This document shows, piece after piece, positions 17,028 to 25,614 of a DNA stretch of 64,000 nt. A program made the translations under genes and the position numbers. Each line of letters opens with the position of its first letter. The stretch's first letter is position 1. The stretch is from an uncultured Clostridia bacterium (GTDB lineage: Bacteria > Bacillota > Clostridia > Oscillospirales > Ruminococcaceae): contig CAMVNQ010000002.1 in assembly GCA_947168885.1 (NCBI GenBank), positions 248,001 to 312,000 of the forward strand, written 5' to 3'. The notes below the pieces were generated by a model that ran no database searches, was not told where the DNA came from, and worked only from the letters and a program-made list of their open reading frames with translations.

Positions 17028-17104
17028 TGGCGACCCGAATGGGGCTCGAACCCATGACCTCTAGCGTGACAGGCTAGCGTTCTAACCAGCTGAACTACCG
17101 GGCC
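17028..17104 (-). tRNA. tRNA-Asp (GTC)
   Basis: 77 bases with encoded CCA. The acceptor GGCCCGG pairs with TCGGGTC with two wobble pairs, the anticodon loop is CTGTCAC (GTC), and the T-loop is GGTTCGAGCC. Confidence 0.96.
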
Positions 17105-17125
17105 GTAAATGTCGCTTCAAACAAT

Positions 17126-17201
17126 TGGTGGGAGTTACAGGGCTCGAACCTGTGACCCTCTGCTTGTAGGGCAGACGCTCTCCCAGCTGAGCTAAACTCC
17201 C
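17126..17201 (-). tRNA. tRNA-Val (TAC)
   Basis: 76 bases with encoded CCA. The acceptor GGGAGTT pairs with AACTCCC, the anticodon loop is CCTACAA (TAC), and the T-loop is GGTTCGAGCC. First gene of the tRNA operon. Confidence 0.96.
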
Positions 17202-17222
17202 TTGTCTTTCAGCGACTATCTT

Positions 17223-17251
17223 ATTATACACAAAACGACCTCATTTGTCAA
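17223..17251 (-). promoter_or_regulatory. tRNA operon promoter
   Basis: On the minus strand TTGACA (17246-17251), a 17-base spacer and TATAAT (17223-17228) precede tRNA-Val by about 20 bases, a perfect stable-RNA promoter. Confidence 0.9.
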
Positions 17252-17331
17252 GAGTTTTTTCAAAAAAAATTAATTATTTTTTAATTTTTTATCGGATCGT
17301 ATTTATGGATCGCGAGAAAACCCTCATAAAC

Positions 17332-17362
17332 AGCGGGAATGCCGCGTTACGGCACTCCCGCT
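17332..17362 (-). terminator. Terminator of the beta-lactamase-fold gene
   Basis: AGCGGGA-A-TGCCG (17332-17344) pairs with CGGCA-C-TCCCGCT (17350-17362), one mismatch in the stem, directly after the stop at 17368 on the minus strand. The U-tract is weak. Confidence 0.75.
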
Positions 17363-17367
17363 GAAGC

Positions 17368-18780
17368 TTATATAAGATCAATATTTCTGTAAACACTGTC
17401 CGCTATAGTCGAGCAAACACTGTAAACTCCGTCATCGTCGCGTGAATGGCTTGCACCTGTCGTGAATACTACAACAGTATTCTTTGTTTCCGGGTCATAG
17501 GAAGCAAGTGCGATGACACCATAGGCGTTTCCTGTATGATAGTAAACTCCCGATGTTCCGTAGCGTTCTTTCCCATATCGCAAACCAATGCACTGCTTGA
17601 ATTTGCCGCCGTACTCCGATGCTGTAAAATATCTCTTTTCAAGCATCTCGACCGTTTCGGGCGCAAGTATCTGTTCATTCTTGAACATACCGTCATTCGC
17701 AAGCATATAGAACATCTTGGCTACATCGCGCGCCGAGCCGGTAAGTCCGCCGACGTAATTACCGGAATTATTTCCGACAATACCGTCCGGTAAAACATAT
17801 TTAGCCTCACCCGGAAGAAGTTCAACGCCGTGATCTGCTTCGTAAAGAGTCGCAAGCCTGCTCTGTTTCTCGATATTGCCGGAGAAGAACGACATATCCA
17901 CGCCGAGCGGCTTAAAGAGGTTCTCCTGAGCGTAATCCTCAAGAACAGTGCCAGACGCGACCTCAAGCGTTGCCGCAGCCACGGAAGTAGCGTAGTTATT
18001 ATAATACCACGATGCTGCGGTACCTATCTTCTTGTCGGTGTAGTTTCCTGCTTTCGTAATCTGGTCAAGTATCTTTTCCTTATCCTGCTTCATCGAAAGA
18101 TAACCGAGCGTGGAGGTATGTGTCAGGAGTGTCGCAAGCGAAACCGGCTTCGGAAGCTTCTCACCCCAGTATTTCGAGATCTTCTTATTTATATCAAGAA
18201 TACCCTGTTCCTGCATCTTTACCGCGCATATTGCTACCGCGACCTTGCTTATCGATGCTGCTCTTATCTTCGTCGCATTACCTATCGCCTTTTCGCCGTA
18301 TCTGGAATATCCGTATGTCCAGTCAAACACCTTTCCGTCGCTTCCGCGTATAGCAGCGACCTGAACACCTATCGCATTCGACTTTATCGCTGTATCATTG
18401 ACCACTTTCATAATATCGGAATACACCGTTCCGTCGGAAACAAACTCTTCGGGCGCATCAAGCTCCGGCATATAAGCTTTTTTGATGTAGCGACGGGAGA
18501 AATCACTGGACACCCAGCCTACCCTTCCTGTTTTGTCTTCAAGCTTGTACCAGAGAATGTCAAAATCGTCAAACTGGGCGCCAAGGTATGTGAAAGAACT
18601 TGCTTTCTTTGTTCTCGCGGTAATTTCATAGCTCACACCGGGACCGCTTCGTATATTGACATTTTTTGAAAGTATTCTTATGTAATAAGGTGTCTCGGTC
18701 TCTGCACGCGCAACAACAGATGCGCTTATTACGAGAGCACATGACAGAATGACCGAAGCGACCTTTTTCATGATCTTCAT
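17368..18780 (-). CDS. Secreted serine hydrolase: SH3b plus beta-lactamase-fold domain
   Basis: 470 residues. A signal peptide (about 1-26, ending VVARA) is followed by an SH3b domain (residues 32-95, VNIRSGPGVSYE...GRVGWVSSDF) that probably binds peptidoglycan, then a serine beta-lactamase-like domain of the AmpC/DD-peptidase type at about 125-465. The SxxK nucleophile motif is SISK in RAASISKVA, the YxN motif is in ASWYYNNYA, and the HTG triad is in YYHTGNAYG. It likely acts on cell-wall peptides or D-amino-acid substrates outside the cell rather than conferring resistance. It has its own consensus promoter, divergent from the cobalamin operon. AAGGAAG precedes ATG 18780. Confidence 0.88.
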   Translation of the reverse strand: MKIMKKVASVILSCALVISASVVARAETETPYYIRILSKNVNIRSGPGVSYEITARTKKASSFTYLGAQFDDFDILWYKLEDKTGRVGWVSSDFSRRYIKKAYMPELDAPEEFVSDGTVYSDIMKVVNDTAIKSNAIGVQVAAIRGSDGKVFDWTYGYSRYGEKAIGNATKIRAASISKVAVAICAVKMQEQGILDINKKISKYWGEKLPKPVSLATLLTHTSTLGYLSMKQDKEKILDQITKAGNYTDKKIGTAASWYYNNYATSVAAATLEVASGTVLEDYAQENLFKPLGVDMSFFSGNIEKQSRLATLYEADHGVELLPGEAKYVLPDGIVGNNSGNYVGGLTGSARDVAKMFYMLANDGMFKNEQILAPETVEMLEKRYFTASEYGGKFKQCIGLRYGKERYGTSGVYYHTGNAYGVIALASYDPETKNTVVVFTTGASHSRDDDGVYSVCSTIADSVYRNIDLI

Positions 18781-18812
18781 AGCTTTCTTCCTTTCGACAG
18801 TTTATTACATAT

Positions 18813-18841
18813 ATTATATCACCGGCAGCACATATTGTCAA
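18813..18841 (-). promoter_or_regulatory. Promoter of the beta-lactamase-fold gene
   Basis: On the minus strand TTGACA (18836-18841), a 17-base spacer and TATAAT (18813-18818). The transcript leader is about 25 bases. Confidence 0.87.
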
Positions 18842-18967
18842 TAGTATAGCACCCATATACCATATATTGTTTCGTTCCTCTTGGCTCTTCTCGTGCACGT
18901 TCGTAAATATCTCGTCCGGGAACAAGCTTTACATAAATAACAAAACGTGTCTTTTATCTGTAATTGC

Positions 18968-18996
18968 TTGACAAACATATAACATTATGATATAAT
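18968..18996 (+). promoter_or_regulatory. Promoter of the cobalamin operon
   Basis: TTGACA at 18968-18973, a 17-base spacer and TATAAT at 18991-18996. Transcription would begin near 19003, just before the riboswitch. Confidence 0.9.
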
Positions 18997-19009
18997 ACCT
19001 TTGTTATAT

Positions 19010-19164
19010 AAACACGGATATTCTGAGGGAAGTACGGTGAGATCCCGTCGCAGCAGTCACTACCGTTAAAGCCGGGTCGCTCGATATTCGTGCGGGAAAA
19101 CGCATTTTCGGACATCGGAAAATGTGCCGGCAGCGCTTTCCTTACACAATAAGGAAAGTTTTTT
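19010..19164 (+). promoter_or_regulatory. Cobalamin riboswitch with intrinsic terminator
   Basis: The aptamer core at about 19025-19072 has the B12-box layout: GAGGGAAGTACGGTGAGATCC, then GCAGCAGTCAC and a TACCGTTAAAGCC segment. A second stem (CGCATTTTC with GAAAATGTG) lies at about 19101-19125. The expression platform is a terminator, CTTTCCTT (19136-19143) with AAGGAAAG (19151-19158) and a T-run. Class assignment (adenosyl- or methylcobalamin) is not possible by eye. Cobalamin binding should stop transcription of the uptake operon. The GGTGA/GCAGC core is somewhat divergent but the genes downstream fit. Confidence 0.85.
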
Positions 19165-19191
19165 ATTGCAAAAAAAGGAAGGATGTAAATT

Positions 19192-20097
19192 ATGAAGAAA
19201 TTGATCGCAACAGCGGCAGCACTTGCCGCAGTAAGTGCATTCAGCGTTGTAGCATTCGCTGATGCCTATGTAACTATCTCTGATGAGACAGGAAAAATCG
19301 TGGTAGCTATGATGCCTATCGAGCTCACAGACAATGACGGCGACGGAAACATCACTGTAAACGACGTTCTCATCTCCGCTCATGATGAATTCTATGCCGA
19401 CGGCAACGGAAGTGCTGAAGAGAGCTACGCAACAGTTGACAGCGATTACGGCCCTATGATCACAAAGCTCTGGGGAGTTGAAAACGGCGGAGCTTACGGC
19501 TACTATATAAACAATGTAGCAGGAATGAGCCTTAATGACCCCATTAAGGATAACGATCATCTCTACGCTTTCGTTTATACCGATGCACAGAATTACAGCG
19601 ATAAGTACACTTACTTTGATCTGCCTACCTATACTTATGACGGTATAGCTCCCGATACTCAGCCTTCGATCGAGCTTCACCTCAGCGCTGCTGCTTTTGA
19701 CGAGAACTGGTCTCCTGTAACAGTTCCGGTAGAAGGCGCAACCATCACGATAAACGATGAAAAGACCGATTTCGTTACGGACAGCACAGGTACAGTCACA
19801 GTTGACCTTCCCGGCGGAAGAGACGGCGTTTACATCATCAGCGCTGTTTCCGAAACCGAGACTATCGTTCCTCCGATCACCCTTGTAAAAGTCGTTGTTG
19901 ACGAAGAAGCCACAGACAACGATATCGAAGACAACGGCGCACAGGAAATCACTGATGCTCCCGAAACAGGCGATGTTGATGCAGCGACTGACAGCTCAAA
20001 GGGTTCGCCCGACACAGGTATTGCCGATGTTGCCGCTGTTGCAGGCATAGCTGTTCTCGCAGCAGGCGCATTCATTGTTGCTAAGAACAGAAAGTAA
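19192..20097 (+). CDS. Cell-wall-anchored DUF4430 (transcobalamin-like) protein
   Basis: 301 residues. A signal peptide (1-24) precedes a DUF4430-type beta domain (about 28-150, with WGVENGGAYGYYINNVAG), the family related to the C-terminal domain of animal transcobalamin and intrinsic factor. A second Ig/carboxypeptidase-regulatory-like domain spans about 158-228, then an acidic linker and a sorting signal SPDTG followed by a hydrophobic helix and KNRK, expected to be attached to peptidoglycan by sortase. Placed first behind the cobalamin riboswitch, it is most likely a surface cobalamin- or corrinoid-capturing protein. AAGGAAGGA precedes the ATG; the stop overlaps the next start by one base. 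Confidence 0.87.
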   Translation: MKKLIATAAALAAVSAFSVVAFADAYVTISDETGKIVVAMMPIELTDNDGDGNITVNDVLISAHDEFYADGNGSAEESYATVDSDYGPMITKLWGVENGGAYGYYINNVAGMSLNDPIKDNDHLYAFVYTDAQNYSDKYTYFDLPTYTYDGIAPDTQPSIELHLSAAAFDENWSPVTVPVEGATITINDEKTDFVTDSTGTVTVDLPGGRDGVYIISAVSETETIVPPITLVKVVVDEEATDNDIEDNGAQEITDAPETGDVDAATDSSKGSPDTGIADVAAVAGIAVLAAGAFIVAKNRK

Positions 20098-21737
20098 TGA
20101 AAAAACGGATAATCTCGTTTATCACAGCAATAGTAACAGCCGCGTTCGCTCTGTCGTTCGCGGCTTTTGCCGATTTTAAAAGCCCCGCCGAGGTTCAGCC
20201 GATCATCGACGAAATAACGGCTTTTGAGCTTAAAAAGAACGGAGCATCGGATATACAGGACTGGATAAACGGAAATCTCACCCAAAATGCCGGCAAAAGC
20301 TCCGAATGGTATGCTATCACTCTTTCAAAGTACGGTAATTATGATCTGTCCGACTATGCTGACGCTCTCGAAAACTATATCGCGGAAAACAAGATCTCAT
20401 CTTCAACTTCACGAATGAAGTGTGCTATTGCACTTCTCGCCGCCGGACGCAGCGGAAAACTCACGGATGAGATCGCGGAAAACTCTGTCGGTGAGCAGGG
20501 CATAATGAGTTTAATCTACGGACTTCATCTGCTGAACAATAGCTGTTCCTGCTCCCGGTACACGACCGACACACTTACTTCCGAACTGCTTTCCATGCAG
20601 TTTGACGACGGCGGATGGGCAATAATGGGTCAGTACGGCGATATTGATGTTACCGCCATGACAGTTCAGGCTCTTGCGCCTCAATACGAAAAAAGTGAAA
20701 CAGTCAGAAACGCAGTTGACCGGGCGCTTATGTTTATGTCCGAAAAACAGCAGGAAGACGGCGGATATATAAGCTTCGGGACTGCCAACCCAGAGAGCGC
20801 CGCGCAGGTCCTGATCGCGCTGTCATCGCTCGGAATCGACGTTACTGACACGCGTTTCGTCAAGAACGGTAAAAATATAATTGACGGCATCGTGAAATAC
20901 AAACTTGCAGACGGTTCTTTTTCGCACACATACGGCGGTGACAGCAATGATACCGCCACTGTACAGGCTTATCTCTCGCTGTCCTCGTATATTCTTATGA
21001 AAGAAACCGGAGCGCGCATGTACGAATTCCCTGCCGAGAGCTCTGTTACACAGCCGGAAAGCGTCGATACGCCCGAAATAACGACTGTTGCTGAAACGGC
21101 ACCGGCAACGGAACAGACTATACAGACTGGAAACGAAACGGTATCCCCTGCTCCCGAAGCCAAAAGCGACTACAAACCCGTTGCTTACTGTATTATTGCC
21201 GGTGTCGCTGTGACGGGCTGCATTGTTCTGCTCATTCTCAAAAAACGCAGACTGTCCAACTTCGTCGCAGTCATTATAATTGCCGGCGCTGCTGTGGCAT
21301 TCATTTTCTTCACGGACTTCCGCAGCAGTGACGATTATTACAGAGGCGGCAGTCTTGTAAAAGAAAACATCATTGGCAAAGTTACTATGACCATACGCTG
21401 TGATACGATCGTCGGAAAAGACAGTTCTCCATACATTCCGGCGGACGGCATTATACTCGATACCACCGAATTTGACATAGAAAGCGGGGAGACGGTATAT
21501 GATATTCTCACCGAAGCCGCAAGAACAAACAACATACAGCTTCAGGTCAACGGTGATTATATAGCGGGTATAGCGTATCTCTACGAATACGACTACGGTG
21601 ACCTTTCCGGCTGGATATATCACGTAAACGGCGACACTCCGTTCGTAATGTGCTCGGATTATAAACTCTCAGACGGAGATGTGATCGAATGGCTCTATAC
21701 TTGTGAACTTGGTAACGACCTGAAAACCAATTCATAA
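20097..21737 (+). CDS. Membrane-anchored transcobalamin-like protein (alpha-barrel plus DUF4430)
   Basis: 546 residues. After a signal peptide (1-25) comes a helical repeat region (about 28-305) resembling the alpha/alpha-barrel of prenyltransferase-like and transcobalamin folds (LLSMQFDDGGWAIMGQYG, MFMSEKQQEDGGYISFG, IVKYKLADGSFSHTYG). A Thr/Glu/Pro linker leads to two membrane helices (about 362-383 and 388-408) joined by KKRRLS, then a DUF4430 domain (about 426-546, ending GWIYHVNG...LSDGDVIEWLY). The alpha-then-beta order is that of transcobalamin, which holds cobalamin between the two. Both domains should face outside. A corrinoid-delivery role for the ECF transporter encoded next is inferred. 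Confidence 0.85.
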   Translation: MKKRIISFITAIVTAAFALSFAAFADFKSPAEVQPIIDEITAFELKKNGASDIQDWINGNLTQNAGKSSEWYAITLSKYGNYDLSDYADALENYIAENKISSSTSRMKCAIALLAAGRSGKLTDEIAENSVGEQGIMSLIYGLHLLNNSCSCSRYTTDTLTSELLSMQFDDGGWAIMGQYGDIDVTAMTVQALAPQYEKSETVRNAVDRALMFMSEKQQEDGGYISFGTANPESAAQVLIALSSLGIDVTDTRFVKNGKNIIDGIVKYKLADGSFSHTYGGDSNDTATVQAYLSLSSYILMKETGARMYEFPAESSVTQPESVDTPEITTVAETAPATEQTIQTGNETVSPAPEAKSDYKPVAYCIIAGVAVTGCIVLLILKKRRLSNFVAVIIIAGAAVAFIFFTDFRSSDDYYRGGSLVKENIIGKVTMTIRCDTIVGKDSSPYIPADGIILDTTEFDIESGETVYDILTEAARTNNIQLQVNGDYIAGIAYLYEYDYGDLSGWIYHVNGDTPFVMCSDYKLSDGDVIEWLYTCELGNDLKTNS

Positions 21738-21741
21738 TTAA

Positions 21742-21900
21742 AGGGTACCTCTAAAAACCGCTTTGAATAGAGAAAATGAGATGATTGCGCCAAATGCAAG
21801 GAAAGGCTCCGAAAGCTTGCTGACGCAAGGTGAGGAGACTTGACGAAGCAGTTGGTGCAAGCAGTTCTTTTTCTCTCAAATGGGTTTTTAGAGGTTCCCT
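21742..21900. repeat. MITE-like inverted-repeat element inside the cobalamin operon
   Basis: The ends are 18-base inverted repeats (21742-21759 and 21883-21900) differing at one position: AGGGTACCTCTAAAAACC against the complement of GGTTTTTAGAGGTTCCCT. Further complementary blocks inside (TTGCGCCAAATGC with GCAGTTGGTGCAA; AGAGAAAA with TTTTCTCT) allow the whole 159 bases to fold back on itself. No coding frame. It lies between two codirectional genes and would be transcribed. Only one copy is seen in this window. Confidence 0.75.
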
Positions 21901-21977
21901 AAAGCGTCGCTCAGAGTATTTTCCGTGTTGTATTCAAGGTATGAATTGTGCATTATATTTAAAGTGGGGGTGTTGAT

Positions 21978-22856
21978 ATGCGTGGATTCAAAGAGCTGAA
22001 TCCTGCCGTAATAGCTTTATATTACTTGTGTGTTATCGGCACGGCTATGTTCATAATGCATCCCGTTATCATCATACTTTCACTTTTCGGTGCCGTGACA
22101 CTGTACATAACGATCGACAAAAAGCGAAAAGCCGGGCTTCATGTATCGTTCTTTCTGTTGTTCCTGATACTCGCGGTCATAAATCCTATCTGGTATCACA
22201 ACGGCGTTACCGTTCTCTTTGTTGTCAACGACAGCCCTATAACTCTTGAAGCTCTGCTTTACGGCATTTTCGCGGCTGCGATGATAATATCTGTACTCTA
22301 CCGGTTCCGTACATTTTCCATGATAATGACCGCCGACAAACTAATGTATATTTTCGGAAAGCTCTCGCCCAAGATCTCACTGATACTTTCAATGGCACTT
22401 CGCTACATACCGCTTATGAGAAAACAAACCGGAAAAGTACGCAACACGCAGAAAGCTCTCGGCATATACCGCGGCGACAACATAGCCGACACACTCAAAG
22501 GCGAGGTGCGTATATTCTCGATAATGGCAACATGGTCACTCGAAAACGGCATAATCACCGCCGACAGTATGGAAGCACGAGGTTACGGAACTCACCGGCG
22601 CACTTCGTTCTCGCTGTTCAGACTAAAGGCTTCGGACATGATATTCCTGACACTGTGCGTTGTACTGACCGCTATAGTGATAACATCAGCCGTTACGGGT
22701 GAAACGGATATGACTTACTACCCCGCTGTTTCCGCAATTTCATCAACACCGCTCGCGCTGGCATCATATATATCATACGGCGTCCTGTCGTTCCTGCCCG
22801 CTATACTTGAATGGAAGGAGGTACTGCGTTGGAAATACTTAATATCAAAGATCTGA
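21978..22856 (+). CDS. ecfT: ECF transporter T component (EcfT)
   Basis: 292 residues with about six hydrophobic segments, four in the first 110 residues. The family's Arg-containing coupling motif is seen as SMEARGYG near residue 198, in the long cytosolic helix pair that contacts the ATPases. EcfT connects the substrate-binding S protein to the ATPases. GGGGGTG precedes the ATG. The end overlaps the ATPase gene by 28 bases, as usual in dedicated group I ECF operons. Together with the riboswitch this predicts cobalamin or corrinoid uptake. Confidence 0.9.
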   Translation: MRGFKELNPAVIALYYLCVIGTAMFIMHPVIIILSLFGAVTLYITIDKKRKAGLHVSFFLLFLILAVINPIWYHNGVTVLFVVNDSPITLEALLYGIFAAAMIISVLYRFRTFSMIMTADKLMYIFGKLSPKISLILSMALRYIPLMRKQTGKVRNTQKALGIYRGDNIADTLKGEVRIFSIMATWSLENGIITADSMEARGYGTHRRTSFSLFRLKASDMIFLTLCVVLTAIVITSAVTGETDMTYYPAVSAISSTPLALASYISYGVLSFLPAILEWKEVLRWKYLISKI

Positions 22857-24451
22857 GTTTCACCTATCCGCTCGCGGCATCTCCCGCTCTCAAAAACATT
22901 TCGTTGTCGGTGAACGAGGGCGAGTTCATAGCCCTTTGCGGAGCTACCGGGAGCGGTAAATCAACACTCCTGAGAATGCTTAAGCCCGAACTCTCTCCGC
23001 TCGGCGAAAAGTCGGGAAGCATATCTTTCAAAGAGCGCCCGATAGATACCGCAGAAGCCTCTGAAACAGGCTTCGTTATGCAGGATCCCGACCACCAGAT
23101 AGTGACCGACAAAGTCTGGCATGAGCTTGCTTTCGGACTTGAGAATATGGGAATGCCACATACTGCTATTGCGAGAAAAACTGCGGAAATGGCAAGCTAC
23201 TTCGGCATCGAGGACAAGTTTGAGAGCAGCATCTCCGAATTATCCGGCGGTCAGAAACAGCTCATAAATCTTGCCGCCGTAATGGTCACCGAACCGGAGC
23301 TCCTAATTCTCGACGAACCGACCGCTCAGCTCGACCCGATAACTGCGTCAGAGCTTATAAACACGGTCAAAAAGATCAACCGTGACCTTTCGCTTACAGT
23401 AATTATCGCCGAACACAGGCTTGAAGAAGTTATACCGATATGCGATAAGCTGCTCGTTATAGAGAATGGCACGGTGCTCGCTTTCGGAAAACCGGAGGAC
23501 GTTCTCAGACAGTTGTACGGGTACAGCGATATTATGTGCGGAATGCCTGCCGCAGCGCGTATCTCGGCACTGCTCGGCGAAAACAACTGCGCACTTTCTG
23601 TAACGCAAGGCAGAGATCTCGTACGGAAATACGGTAATGAAAAAGAACTTCCGGAAAACAAACCGGACGAGAACAGCAAAAGAAACATCGCCCTCGCTTT
23701 CCGAGATATTTATTTCCGCTATGAACGAACTACTCCGGACATTCTGAAGGGTTTAAGTTTCGATGTTTATGAAAACGAGATCTTCTGCATTCTCGGCGGA
23801 AACGGATCAGGAAAAACAACCGCTCTTTCCTGCGCTTCCGGTATTCTCCGTCCTTATTCCGGAAACATATATATTTTTGGCAAAAAGATCAAAGAGTACA
23901 AAAACCAGTCGCTTTACAACGAGTGTCTCGCTCTCCTTCCTCAGGACATAATGACAGTGTTTCTGCGCAATACTGTCCGCGAAGAGCTTGACGACGCCGG
24001 TGCAGATATAAGCGCTCTGCCTTTCGATCTTACACCGCATCTCGGTAAACACCCTTATGACCTGTCAGGAGGCGAGAGACAGCTCGTCGCACTCGCAAAA
24101 GTGCTTGCACTCAAACCGAAGCTTCTGCTTCTCGACGAGCCAACCAAGGGGCTTGACGCAGCTGCAAAGCAGCGGATAATATCACTTCTCCGGAAACTTA
24201 CCTCCAATGGAATGACTATTGTTACTGTCACGCATGACGTTGAATTTGCTGCGGAATGTGCCGACAGATGTGCGCTGTTCTTCCGAGGTGAGATAGTATC
24301 AGCTGCTCCCCCGGACGAGTTCTTCTCCCAAAACAGTTTCTATACCACTGCCGCGAGCCGTATCACACGCGGGCATTTCCGCCGCGCAGTCACAGCACAG
24401 AAAGCCGCAGAGATGTGCAAACTCAACGGTCTGAAGGAGGCGGATGTATGA
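22829..24451 (+). CDS. ecfA: ECF transporter ATPase, two fused ATP-binding domains (EcfA)
   Basis: 540 residues holding both ATPase domains in one chain. Domain 1 (about 1-235): Walker A GATGSGKST, signature LSGGQKQ, Walker B LLILDEPTAQLD. Domain 2 (about 290-500): Walker A GGNGSGKTT, signature LSGGERQ, Walker B LLLLDEPTKGLD. All catalytic motifs are intact, so both sites should hydrolyse ATP. The start is TTG 22829 with AAGGAGGT 6 bases upstream, inside ecfT; the ATG at 22811 falls before the ribosome site. The stop overlaps the S-component start (ATGA). Confidence 0.93.
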   Translation: MEILNIKDLSFTYPLAASPALKNISLSVNEGEFIALCGATGSGKSTLLRMLKPELSPLGEKSGSISFKERPIDTAEASETGFVMQDPDHQIVTDKVWHELAFGLENMGMPHTAIARKTAEMASYFGIEDKFESSISELSGGQKQLINLAAVMVTEPELLILDEPTAQLDPITASELINTVKKINRDLSLTVIIAEHRLEEVIPICDKLLVIENGTVLAFGKPEDVLRQLYGYSDIMCGMPAAARISALLGENNCALSVTQGRDLVRKYGNEKELPENKPDENSKRNIALAFRDIYFRYERTTPDILKGLSFDVYENEIFCILGGNGSGKTTALSCASGILRPYSGNIYIFGKKIKEYKNQSLYNECLALLPQDIMTVFLRNTVREELDDAGADISALPFDLTPHLGKHPYDLSGGERQLVALAKVLALKPKLLLLDEPTKGLDAAAKQRIISLLRKLTSNGMTIVTVTHDVEFAAECADRCALFFRGEIVSAAPPDEFFSQNSFYTTAASRITRGHFRRAVTAQKAAEMCKLNGLKEADV

Positions 24452-25134
24452 TAGCAATAAAAAACGCCGGTATCCGGAGCTTCATCAGAACCGCTTTTCC
24501 GTTCATATTCATTCCGGTCTTTACGATACTCGGCAGCGCCTTTTTTGACAGCGGCAAACATCTTATCATATCACTCGGTGTCGCAGTGATGACACTTCTC
24601 GTATTCGTTTCGGGCTATGAAAAGAAAAAGACCGGAACACGCCGCATGGTCATAGCTTCTGTAATGATAGCGCTTTGTGTTCTCGGAAGGTTCATACCGG
24701 TATTCAAACCTATAACCGCGCTTACAATAATCACAGGAATGTATCTCGGCGGAGAAACCGGATTTCTCGTCGGCTCGCTATCGGCTGTCATATCAAATAT
24801 CTTCGCCGGTCAGGGTCCGTGGACTGCCTTCCAGATGCTTTCATGGGGACTTATCGGGCTTATAGCGGGACTTGCTGCAAAGCCGCTGAAAACAAGCCGC
24901 ATTCTGCTGCTTATTTACGGTGCGCTGTCGGGTATCGCCTATTCGTTTATAATGGATATATGGACAACGCTATGGTATAGCGGCGGGTTCGATACAGCTG
25001 TGTATCTTTCCGCGCTCGTAACGGCTATTCCCTACACCGTGAGCTACGCAGTTTCAAACTTTATCTTTCTTCTTTTCCTTGCGAAACCGTTCGGCGAGAA
25101 ACTGGAACGGCTGCATATCAAATACGGAGTATAA
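24448..25134 (+). CDS. ECF transporter S component, probable cobalamin/corrinoid specific
   Basis: 228 residues, with six or seven hydrophobic helices; two lie before the conserved core, which begins near MVIASVMIALCVLGRF. The motif FAGQGPWTAFQMLSWGLIGL is typical of ECF S components. Substrate is inferred from the riboswitch and the two transcobalamin-like proteins of the same operon; CbrT (cobalamin) and CblT (a cobalamin precursor) are the closest known functional analogues, and the sequence alone does not decide between them. ATG 24448 overlaps the ATPase stop and follows GAAGGAGG. Confidence 0.82.
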   Translation: MIAIKNAGIRSFIRTAFPFIFIPVFTILGSAFFDSGKHLIISLGVAVMTLLVFVSGYEKKKTGTRRMVIASVMIALCVLGRFIPVFKPITALTIITGMYLGGETGFLVGSLSAVISNIFAGQGPWTAFQMLSWGLIGLIAGLAAKPLKTSRILLLIYGALSGIAYSFIMDIWTTLWYSGGFDTAVYLSALVTAIPYTVSYAVSNFIFLLFLAKPFGEKLERLHIKYGV

Positions 25135-25136
25135 AA

Positions 25137-25169
25137 ATACCGCATAGCGACAAATGTCACTTGCGGTAT
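25137..25169. terminator. Bidirectional terminator
   Basis: ATACCGCA (25137-25144) and TGCGGTAT (25162-25169), flanked by A-run and T-run. It ends the cobalamin operon on the plus strand and the MarR operon on the minus strand. Confidence 0.9.
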
Positions 25170-25173
25170 TTTT

Positions 25174-25605
25174 TTACATCGAGCCGAGTATCTTATACAG
25201 CATCCTGTGCAGTTCCACCGCTTCTTCCGGTGTAAGCGTAACACAGCACGCTATTTTAGGCGGAATTTCAATTGCACGCTCTTTCAGAGTCTCACCGTCA
25301 TCAGTTATCTCAACGATAAGTACCCTTTCGTCCTCTGAAGAACGTGTACGGGTCACAAATCCTTTTGATTCAAGGCTTTTCAGTACCGGGGTAAGTGTTC
25401 CGGAATCGAGATAAAGCTTTTCACCAAGCTCCTTGACGCTGAGCCTTTTTTTGTCCCACATAACCATCATCACGATGTACTGGGTATAAGTCAGACCTAT
25501 TTCATCGAGATGCGGATGATATTTTTTCACGATCTCCCGCGAACATGCATAAAGCGGGAAGCAAAGTTGGTTTTCAAGCTTCAGCATATCATAATTCTTT
25601 TCCAT
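25174..25605 (-). CDS. MarR family regulator, OhrR-like
   Basis: 143 residues with a winged helix-turn-helix (about 55-105: LSVKELGEKLYLDSGTLTP...KGFVTRTRSSEDERV). The N-terminal ENQLCFPLYACSREIVKKY places a cysteine where OhrR carries its peroxide-sensing Cys15, and YTQYIVMMVMW matches the same subfamily. It likely represses its own two-gene operon until oxidised by organic peroxides. No ohr gene lies in the window. AAGGAG precedes the ATG and overlaps the upstream stop. Confidence 0.88.
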   Translation of the reverse strand: MEKNYDMLKLENQLCFPLYACSREIVKKYHPHLDEIGLTYTQYIVMMVMWDKKRLSVKELGEKLYLDSGTLTPVLKSLESKGFVTRTRSSEDERVLIVEITDDGETLKERAIEIPPKIACCVTLTPEEAVELHRMLYKILGSM

Positions 25606-25614
25606 TGCCGCTCC

